Assembly (NCBI GenBank): GCA_017416155.1
Contig: JAFQDE010000013.1
Coordinates: 24,431 to 88,430, forward strand
Origin: Tyzzerella sp.
GTDB taxonomy: Bacteria > Bacillota > Clostridia > Lachnospirales > Lachnospiraceae
Length of the DNA stretch: 64,000 nt
Reading direction: 5' to 3'
The notes below the pieces were generated by a model. The model searched no databases, was not told where the DNA came from, and saw nothing but the letters and a program-made list of their open reading frames with translations. A program made the position numbers and the translations under genes. This document shows, piece by piece, positions 27,910 through 36,200 of this stretch. Every line of letters starts with the position of its first letter. Position 1 is the first letter of the stretch.

Positions 27910-30081
27910 TTATTCCTTCCAAATTCCTTGTAACATATAATAAGATAATTTAAGACGTTCATGATAGGTAACGTCATTTCCCCAAGGTTCCAGCTCTTTC
28001 TGGTGTAATTTGATTCTACCCTCTGTGGCGCCGTCAGTGCATCCCAGGTACATACAATCAATACCGGTGGGTTCAATACCATAATTGCCAGTATAATAAT
28101 CATCGTGAATTTCCATTTTAGATGGGTCGCTGAAATTTAGCAGTTGCCACGGTAATCGTATTTCTATATAGTCACCCTTCGAGTAGAAATCACTCAGGGA
28201 ATCATAATTCTTACTCTCAGGATTTGCATTTCCATAACGAAGTTTCCCGGTAGGAAATACCTCCGCCTGCAATATTTTTTCGCCTTGTATTAATTGATTC
28301 ATTTGTAAAATAATGTTCACATCTACAAATTTTGGCGAATCCACATCCGGAATATTGTTTTTTACATAAGTATCAAATCCGTAAACTTCTCTCGAATAAT
28401 TGGCACGCAACACCTCATAGCGCTCCTGAACCAGTAGTGAAGAGTTGTTAGAACCATTTACAAGCAGCAAAAAGTCAATTGCTTTATCAAAGAGCAGATT
28501 ATAGTTTTCACAAAAACTACTTCCACTTTTCTGTGTTGTGTCAATTGGAACATAGAATATTTCCTCTTCAAACTTTAAGTTAGGTTTGTGAATCATCAGA
28601 TATACGGAGGCCTCATCGTACTTCATGGATAGCGTCATTCCATTATCCTTTGCAACAATGTCTTCTTTTGTCCATTCTGAGACATCTCCATCCACATAGC
28701 ATATACTCTCTTTTTCACCTGGGTCAAAGGCAAGTAATCCGAAATACTGCTCATTAGTCTGCATGTCGGACCAATAAGGTGTACGTTGGAAATTAACTGC
28801 ATGGTTTGTATTCCAAGTACGCTTAAACCATTCATCCTGCCAAGAAAATACACAACAACCCGCGCATCCGGAAGATACAATATCTTCATAACAATCAACC
28901 AGTGCCTGGCCTTGCTGCTGTTCGTTCATATGTCCTTGATTTCGTCCTGTGTTCACATCTTTATGAGCAATTCCTCGTCCTGTAGGAACACCAAACTCTG
29001 AAATTACCACCGGAATTTTATGATGGGTAGCCAGTGCATCCAGATATAACTTATACGTATTCATTGTGCCATCTTGATAACAGTCTTCCGGATGAACTTC
29101 AAAATTGAGTTCTGACCAATCTTTGACATAGACAAGATAATCTCTGTAATATGGATACGCATGGTAGGATGCAAACTGTCCTGACAAGACCTTTTCCGTT
29201 GTTTTAATATTTTCTACGTCCACAGAAGCACATTTGTCAAAGAAGTCTGTAATATACTCCGGATACGTAAATGGATCCGTAATCGGCCAGTTTGAAAATG
29301 CAACTAACTTCTGTGTCTTGTAACGCTCTGATTCATATTCGAGGACCTTATCTCCTACTCGTGCAAGCATAGCTTCAAACGGAGTTGCCTCTTCGGAGGT
29401 GAACATATATTGTCCCCTGTATGAATTATACTCATCATCATTCTTGTATTTGTCATTTGTATAGGCAACCAACAAATCTTCCCATTCCACACCGAGTATG
29501 TAACCGATAACCCATTGCGACACATCGTTCATATAAGATCCATGTCCTGCTGAGGCACGTCTGCCTAACGAAAGTTTTCTGTTTCCGTGAATAATGTCAA
29601 TCATGGTTTTGCAGTCTGATACAAAGTTTTCATACAAATCCGGATGATATGCATCCCGATATGAATTGTGATAATAATCATTTACCCATACGCCGTGGAT
29701 AAGCCAAAGCGGATTCGGATTATTCAGATTATATTCATAAAAGGCTTCGTAGAACGTGTCGTTATGAATCGTATATATACGAATGGTGTTCGCTCCCAAT
29801 TCTTGTATGTCTGCAAACCAACGGAGATAGGTCTCCTTGTCTGCCCCAAAGTTTGTGGACCATTCTCCGGGAATACCGGAACCGATATCTACGCCTTTGA
29901 TTTCGAATTTTTCATAACCATCTCCTGAATCCATATAGATATAGTCATCCCGTGTGGTAATAAATGTAGTTACCGGTTTTTTCGGCTCAAAATCCATATA
30001 AATTCCCAATCGATAATAACAAGTATCCGCCAGGAGAATGAGGCAAATAATGATGGAAACTGTAATAATAAATTTCTTCAT
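27910..30081 (-). CDS. Extracellular glycoside-hydrolase-like protein (TIM barrel plus CBM9-like region)
   Basis: 723 aa. Signal anchor at residues 4-20. Residues about 50-430 resemble a glycosidase TIM barrel: IKGVDIGSGIPGEWSTNFGA, TIRIYTIHNDTFYEAFYEYN, YILGVEWEDLL near 197 (candidate acid/base Glu) and VVISEFGVPTGRG near 360 (candidate nucleophile Glu). The C-terminal third (about 460-720) begins VDGDVSEWTKEDIVA, typical of CBM9-like domains. Polysaccharide operons often carry such an enzyme to trim or release the polymer. The GH family number is not certain. Confidence 0.72.
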   Translation of the reverse strand: MKKFIITVSIIICLILLADTCYYRLGIYMDFEPKKPVTTFITTRDDYIYMDSGDGYEKFEIKGVDIGSGIPGEWSTNFGADKETYLRWFADIQELGANTIRIYTIHNDTFYEAFYEYNLNNPNPLWLIHGVWVNDYYHNSYRDAYHPDLYENFVSDCKTMIDIIHGNRKLSLGRRASAGHGSYMNDVSQWVIGYILGVEWEDLLVAYTNDKYKNDDEYNSYRGQYMFTSEEATPFEAMLARVGDKVLEYESERYKTQKLVAFSNWPITDPFTYPEYITDFFDKCASVDVENIKTTEKVLSGQFASYHAYPYYRDYLVYVKDWSELNFEVHPEDCYQDGTMNTYKLYLDALATHHKIPVVISEFGVPTGRGIAHKDVNTGRNQGHMNEQQQGQALVDCYEDIVSSGCAGCCVFSWQDEWFKRTWNTNHAVNFQRTPYWSDMQTNEQYFGLLAFDPGEKESICYVDGDVSEWTKEDIVAKDNGMTLSMKYDEASVYLMIHKPNLKFEEEIFYVPIDTTQKSGSSFCENYNLLFDKAIDFLLLVNGSNNSSLLVQERYEVLRANYSREVYGFDTYVKNNIPDVDSPKFVDVNIILQMNQLIQGEKILQAEVFPTGKLRYGNANPESKNYDSLSDFYSKGDYIEIRLPWQLLNFSDPSKMEIHDDYYTGNYGIEPTGIDCMYLGCTDGATEGRIKLHQKELEPWGNDVTYHERLKLSYYMLQGIWKE

Positions 30082-30095
30082 ATTGCATGTTCCTC

Positions 30096-31574
30096 CTATT
30101 CTGTGTACTCGTTATATAACTTTGCTTTGGACTCAGCTGAAAATTGTCTAAGAATATCTATATTATCATCCATCCAATCGCCGCGCTCTTTTAAAAAGTC
30201 TTTTAGTTGAAGGACAGCTTCTTCATATCCTGCCGGATTACGGTCTGCCGGGTACAAAAGTCCCTCTTGTTTTTCAAACGCATAGCCCCATACATCATAA
30301 TTCCTCGTGATGGCATCTCCCAAATACTGAATCGTTTCATCAATATAGTTGTTGAGATATTCCTCATTCAAGTAACTTTTACGAAGCTCTTTATATGTTT
30401 TTATACACTGCTCGGTAAACTCTTTGTCCTTCATAAACATAAAATACCAGATTTTATCTTGGAAGAAAAAGTCTTCTCTGTTTACCACGCTTTCCTGATA
30501 ATTGTCGCAACTGTTATTATAATCCCATACACACATACGAAACAGTCCGTCCAAATCCTTATAGATATATGTCGAATAACTACCGGCATCGTAGTTGCAG
30601 GTAAATTCATTTATGATGAGATATTTTACAAAATTATCAACATCTATAGTCTCTTCATATCCATGCGATTTGCTATCATAATCAAAGGAATACATCGTCT
30701 TCTCAAATGCATTGAAATCATCCCTGATGCCTTCCGCTATCTCCGATGTAAGATTCGATGTGCCTGGATATTCAATATTCATTTGAACACCCCAAATACG
30801 ATATGTATATTTCGTAAATGTTGACAGGTTCTTCAGTCCATTTTCGCTACCGCGATCCAAACGCAGACAATATCCCGCAAAAGAATTGTCTTTTTTGTCG
30901 ACAGAAAGATTCAATCTGGAGCCGTTCTTTCCGGCACAAATCGTCTCTGTCATTAAGTACAGCCCCTTATATTCTCCGTTGAGTATCACCTCACAGAACC
31001 TAACATTCGGAGAATAATCCATAATCTCTCCGGCAATGTTATACCACATGTAATTGCGCAACAACGTTTTATCAAGAAACGGACCATGAAGTGCCCATTC
31101 GTGATGTGCGTCCATTCCCATTACCTCTTGTGGGTTGTTTTCACCGGATGAAGTAACGAAGTTTAACAAATACCCCTTTTTATCAAACTCTCTCGAAGAA
31201 TTTCCTCGAATTCTGATATAGGCACCGCTTTCCATATCTGCTTCATCATCTATATGATGATTCACGCCTTCTCTGTCCTTGATTGCAACACGACATAATA
31301 GTTCCGATTCACCGGTCGCAGTCGTGGTATACTGCGTCTTTTTCGATATCGGGTCATGGTAAGCAGCACCCGGAATCTCTATTCCGTCCGTGTAAATCTC
31401 CACAAGTGGCAGATGGGTACACAAGGTGTTATCCATATGGTTACATGACTTTGGAACCTCTGCCTGCAAATGCTGATGATACCTGCCCTTATCCTCCGTT
31501 CGAAAAAGCGGTACAGCAATAGAGAGTATAAGAACCACTGCACATGAAATAATACCAATGATCTTATATTTCAT
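30096..31574 (-). CDS. CotH kinase family protein
   Basis: 492 aa. Signal anchor at residues 4-22. CotH features are clear: RIRGNSSREFDKKGYLLNF, HGPFLDKTLLRNYMWYNIAG, CEVILNGEYKGLYLMTETI, FVKYLIINEFTCN and VWDYNNSCDNY (the position of the metal-binding Asp). CotH proteins are atypical protein kinases, known for phosphorylating spore coat proteins. Here the signal peptide and operon point to an extracytoplasmic role with the polysaccharide machinery, and no spore coat genes adjoin it. The target is unknown. Confidence 0.85.
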   Translation of the reverse strand: MKYKIIGIISCAVVLILSIAVPLFRTEDKGRYHQHLQAEVPKSCNHMDNTLCTHLPLVEIYTDGIEIPGAAYHDPISKKTQYTTTATGESELLCRVAIKDREGVNHHIDDEADMESGAYIRIRGNSSREFDKKGYLLNFVTSSGENNPQEVMGMDAHHEWALHGPFLDKTLLRNYMWYNIAGEIMDYSPNVRFCEVILNGEYKGLYLMTETICAGKNGSRLNLSVDKKDNSFAGYCLRLDRGSENGLKNLSTFTKYTYRIWGVQMNIEYPGTSNLTSEIAEGIRDDFNAFEKTMYSFDYDSKSHGYEETIDVDNFVKYLIINEFTCNYDAGSYSTYIYKDLDGLFRMCVWDYNNSCDNYQESVVNREDFFFQDKIWYFMFMKDKEFTEQCIKTYKELRKSYLNEEYLNNYIDETIQYLGDAITRNYDVWGYAFEKQEGLLYPADRNPAGYEEAVLQLKDFLKERGDWMDDNIDILRQFSAESKAKLYNEYTE

Positions 31575-31596
31575 TATTCTTTAACCTCCTCGGTTA

Positions 31597-32274
31597 TTAG
31601 TTAGATACCTCATCATTTTGCATCACAATATTAACATAATCTATATTCCCGAGATCATATAAAGCATCTACAATATTGCCACTTTTCGCTTCTGCTTTTT
31701 TCAATACGCTGGCAGAAACTTCATAAATAAATTCAATGTTGTACTCCGTTGTGTTTCGCACACGAAGATTGACTTTTTGACGAAATACCTTAAACATATA
31801 CGCCTGAATAGACGGCTGTTTATTGCGAGAAGCACGTATAATAATAAGCATTCGGTTGTCATTTTTAATACAGCCCAAGATAAAGAAAACGATAAAGGTA
31901 ATCGTGCTTCCGATTGCGGCTACAACGTAATCGCCGACTCCACAGCATATACCTACAATCACAGTCCAAAATATGTATATCGTATCTCTACTGTCTTTGA
32001 TAGCAGTACGGAAACGAACGATGGAAAGAGCACCGACCATACCTAACGACAGAGCAATATTGTTGCCGATAACTGTCATCACAGTTCCGGTAAGCACGGT
32101 AAGGGCAACCAGAGATGCGTTAAACTTTTTGCTGTAAATAGTACCTCTGTGTGTAATTAAATAAGAAATAAATATAACAAATCCAAGAACCGCTGACATC
32201 ACAATATTCATAGCAATGTCTTGTGTTGATAAGTTTCCTGCTTCTTTAAATAATGTGTAAAGTTGTTCTCTCAT
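31597..32274 (-). CDS. DUF4956 membrane protein
   Basis: 225 aa from the ATG at 32274 (GGAGG 8 bases upstream; the longer frame overlaps the VTC gene without a ribosome site). Four membrane segments occupy residues 20-150, including GMVGALSIVRFRTAIKDSRD, a hallmark of DUF4956. A soluble C-terminal domain follows (VRNTTEYNIEFIYEVSASVL). DUF4956 genes often travel with VTC-domain and CotH genes, as here. Biochemical role unknown. Confidence 0.85.
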   Translation of the reverse strand: MREQLYTLFKEAGNLSTQDIAMNIVMSAVLGFVIFISYLITHRGTIYSKKFNASLVALTVLTGTVMTVIGNNIALSLGMVGALSIVRFRTAIKDSRDTIYIFWTVIVGICCGVGDYVVAAIGSTITFIVFFILGCIKNDNRMLIIIRASRNKQPSIQAYMFKVFRQKVNLRVRNTTEYNIEFIYEVSASVLKKAEAKSGNIVDALYDLGNIDYVNIVMQNDEVSN

Positions 32275-32288
32275 GGTAAATCCTCCAA

Positions 32289-32984
32289 TCATATATGTGT
32301 TTGATACCCCTGTTGTCTTGCAAGACAATATTTGCTGACGGATATTTCGCTTCGATCAATACTGTTGATGGCATCTCTGATATAGCCAAGTAGGAATCCA
32401 TTGAATTTTACTTCCATAACTACATCATACATGTCCAGAACAGGATTCATATTCAGGTGTTCTGAAAACAAATCGAAGCAGCTTTCTGTAGCAACTATCT
32501 GATTATCAAAGGTAACACGAATCTTGTTTTCCTTTGCAATAAATGCTTTTCTGTTATACTGCACGATTGTCTTAGGGCGATAACATTTCATATGCATATA
32601 TGCGTACAATTCTGCTGCAAACGGGTCTGCATATCGAAGCAGCGGCGAATAATCGCAATCTATAAGGCGGAGTGCGTCTTCCCTTGTAACCTTCAAAGAA
32701 CGTTTAAGCTGCTGCGCTCCTTGTTTTTGTTTCATTTCGAGCATTGCATAATCTTGGGACGGGTCATAGCATCGAAGCCTTATTTTCCTTCGAAGTTCGA
32801 TACCGGCCTGTTTCTCAAAAAAATCATCATCAAACGGCGTGTCAAAGTACAGCGATCGAATCATGTACCCATGCGTTCCATTGTGACTATCCTGCATCAT
32901 GATAGATTCCAAATAATGACTTTTTTGTCTGAAGTCATCAATGCTTATTAAGAATTTCTTCTCCTCTCGGAATACTTTGTTCAT
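32289..32984 (-). CDS. VTC-domain protein (polyphosphate polymerase-like)
   Basis: 231 aa from the ATG at 32984 (MNKVFREEKKFLISIDDFRQ; GGGAG upstream). A longer frame would begin inside the riboswitch terminator, so it is rejected. VTC tunnel-fold residues are visible: YFDTPFDDDFFEKQAG, RRKIRLRCYD, EMKQKQG, VQYNRKAF, RVTFDNQI, VVMEVKFNG and SKYCLARQ. Yeast VTC4 makes polyphosphate from ATP; bacterial stand-alone VTC proteins are less studied. First gene after the riboswitch. Confidence 0.86.
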   Translation of the reverse strand: MNKVFREEKKFLISIDDFRQKSHYLESIMMQDSHNGTHGYMIRSLYFDTPFDDDFFEKQAGIELRRKIRLRCYDPSQDYAMLEMKQKQGAQQLKRSLKVTREDALRLIDCDYSPLLRYADPFAAELYAYMHMKCYRPKTIVQYNRKAFIAKENKIRVTFDNQIVATESCFDLFSEHLNMNPVLDMYDVVMEVKFNGFLLGYIRDAINSIDRSEISVSKYCLARQQGYQTHI

Positions 32985-33003
32985 AATTTGTTTCTCCCAA
33001 ATA

Positions 33004-33044
33004 ACAAAAAAGGCTGCACACCCAATAAAATTGAGAATGCAGCC
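33004..33044 (-). terminator. Riboswitch-controlled intrinsic terminator
   Basis: On the minus strand GGCTGCA pairs with TGCAGCC and is followed by TTTTTTGTT. The left arm (33038-33044) overlaps the 3' strand of the aptamer's P1 stem, so the two folds exclude each other. Confidence 0.88.
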
Positions 33045-33125
33045 GGTCAATCATACGACTTTATCGCTTAGACACCTTGGCTTTGCGTCCTTATCTTTCA
33101 ATAAGTTTGCCAACATAATATTACT
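33040..33125 (-). ncRNA. Cyclic-di-GMP-I (GEMM) riboswitch
   Basis: Conserved GEMM-I elements appear in order on the minus strand: TTGGCAAAC, a CTTAT-tGAAAg-ATAAG hairpin with a GNRA tetraloop, GGACGCAAAGCCA, GTCTAAG, a variable P3 arm, then ATGATTGACCGGCTGC. The outer stem can form between ATGTTG (5') and CTGCAT (3', one mismatch). Because the 3' P1 strand is also the terminator's 5' arm, ligand binding should block termination (ON switch). A TTGACT box lies upstream at 33154-33159, with a less certain -10. Confidence 0.88.
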
Positions 33126-33236
33126 AATATAGTGTGCCACAAAATAGGCGGAAAGTCAAGTTCGCTTTTAAGACAACTCTTTTAACAAACACCCTACATA
33201 TTATCTCAAATCTGCCAGAAACATGTCGCTTTCTTC

Positions 33237-36200
33237 TTATTCTACAATGAAATAGTATTCCGCCTCTGCGACAGTAACTAAACCTAGTTCTGCAAAAAGA
33301 TACAGACGATAACTACCAGGATTATTACCTGCAAGGGAAATGAATACTTCTTGTGTTCCCTCTTCACCGTTAAAACTTATTTCTTCGGTGACGGCCGTAC
33401 TGCTGTAGTCGCCACTTTCTGTTTTTACCATCAAAACTACTTCGAGGTTATGATTGCTTGGCAAATCATCCCACGAAACAGTTGCCTTAACTGTTTCATT
33501 TAATGCATACAACTTTTTGTCGCCGCTTATTTTAAGAGATACCGGAATGGTCTCAATTCCTTCTATAAGCAGCTCTGCATCAGCCACACAAGCAGCATTC
33601 ATTGGAGACTGCTCTGCGATTGATTTTGCGACAATCCACTCAACATCAAAAGCATATTCTGTAGAACCTTCCGGCAACAAATGCGATATTAAAGTTATCA
33701 CAATTTTTCCTTCAACTATATCAGGCATCGAATAAACAAAATTACCCTCACAGTTTGAATATACCACGGTTGTTGCATCCCCACATACAATTGACAAATG
33801 TGCATCCGCAGGCAGTTTGGAACGAGGTATAAACACAAGAACGTCATCTCGATTATCCCACTTCGATGCTGCACCTTCTGACTTTGTATGTAAGAAAGTA
33901 ATTTCACCAATTGTTCCACTATTAAACAATTCGTATGTGCTTTCGTTTCTCAGATTGGCAACCTCGTCGTTTTCCTTTGCTGTGGCTCTCGAATTAGCTT
34001 TCGTCGCCGCCGAGATTGTTGTCACAATCGTATCACCTGTAATTTTCTCTTCAGCCTGAGAAAAATCAATCACAAGCTGTAAATCCATATTACCTTCCGG
34101 CAACACAAACTTACTCTTTGCTTGATCACCCATACGTATAAAATCTGTCAAAAGTACTTTGGTTGTACCAGGAGCAGCAATCATCATCCAATAATAGGTA
34201 CCGTTCGTATTATCCTGCATGATAATTGTTGTTCCCTCAGGTAGTTCCGAGCTAAAAGAGATTTCCAACGGATCGTATTCCGTGTCGGAAAAGTTGCTCA
34301 CCAAAAACGACATTGTATAGGCTGAATCACGACTAATAGTCGCCGTATTCGTAGAAAACTTTCCGAATACTTGCTTCTCTGTAATATGCGAATCAATTTC
34401 AAGATTCTTTTGAGCATCAGGAAGTGTAAGGGTTATCTTGCAGTCTTTCGGAATGTTACCTATGGAATAAGTATATGAAAAGACATTTTCAGGAGATAAC
34501 TTCGCCTGAGCATTATTCTCTGCTTTCTCGGTTTGTATGGTCGCTTTATAACCAATCGGGAAGAAATATCCATCCTCTGTACTGATTGATATTTGAATAC
34601 CATTGACAGTAACATCCGTTCCATCTGCTGTAAGAATGATATACTTAACACCCTCGCCACATACCACAACAAACTCTACGTTACCGACAAAGAAGTACAC
34701 GCTATCTGCAACGGACTCAGGAGAAGCATTATAATTATCACATTCGCTGTAACGAGCTTGAATATAATAATTTGTCAACGCCTTATCCAAGGTAAATTGA
34801 ATTGCATATTTTTCATCAATTAGTGTTTCTGCTCCTTTTGCCCATTCAGTACTCTTCTCAACTCCAGATTCATAATATACGATTCTGTATTCCGGATACG
34901 AAGTATAGGTATCATCAGTGCCCACAAGAGAAGAGTTGGCTACCGGTTTCACACTCAAAATGGAGCCATCTGCATCTTTCTTGTTCGTGTCAAACACCGG
35001 CTTCGGAGGTGCCGATTGATCTGCTTTGGCTATTGTGTAAGTAACACTTGCCGTATAACCATTTTCTGTGACACTCACTTTATAATTTCCAGCATGATAT
35101 GGAAGCCCATCGACAAGAGCATCGCCGTCTAGCGCTTCATATACTATTGTCGGTTTCCACGAATCTGATGTATACACAATAGTTGCCGGATGAGTTTTCT
35201 TGTTATATGTTGTGTTCTCAGCAGACAAACGCGCTTCTTCACTATATTTACCACAAGAACATTCTCTTTTCAGTGTTTTGCCATTGTCAACAACTGAGTA
35301 ACTATAGTTGTGTGTAGTAGGATTATGGTCACATTCTTTCCATTGAGCGAATAAGGTAACAACCTCACCCTTTTTTGTGGTTAAATTTGTAACCATTTCT
35401 TCATCTGCATAAACCTTTGATGAACCATCCGAATCTTTACACCATCCCACAAATTCATAGCCGGGACGTCTATACTGATTCTTACTCAATTTGATTGGCA
35501 AATCATAGGTAAAATTGAAATTTTCCATCTTGCCGGTGTAAGTCTCGCCAGACGGAACATTTGGGTTATAGACCACCGTATATCCATTGGCCTCCCATAT
35601 AGCATAAATTGTCAAATCACCGATAATTGTACCATCAAACAACTTACTATCGCCAACTTTATACCAACCACGGTCATTGTTATATGTACCTTGCGGGTAG
35701 TCATCCAAATTCGGACGACCATTCGATGTATTCCATCCGGTGATAGTATATCCCGGGTGACTGTAAATGTTACCGCTGATAGTTACAGAGTCACCATGTT
35801 TGACTTCTACCTCCTTGTACTGCCCTGTTGTAACATTTGTTATCGGGTCCGTAAAGTTTTCAAAATAAAGAAGTTTATAATACTTCTCGGATTCCGGGTT
35901 CTCACGATGATCCTTAAAATAATCATCCTTTTTAGTGATATCAACAGTGATAATATCTTCCAAACGAGGATTGGTCATCGCTCCCCAAAGATCCATTTGT
36001 CCACCAGTAACATATACTTCATTTTGGATGTGTGTGTTACCATGATAAGATGTTTGATTATTCTCGTCGAGCTGCTCAGATGTTGCAATCGTAACTTTAC
36101 CGCCATCCATCTTCATAAAATGGCTCTGTCCGTTATCCCCATCAGCCTGGCTTCCACTTTCCTCCAAACAGAAAATATTTAAAACAGTTGATGTGTTACC

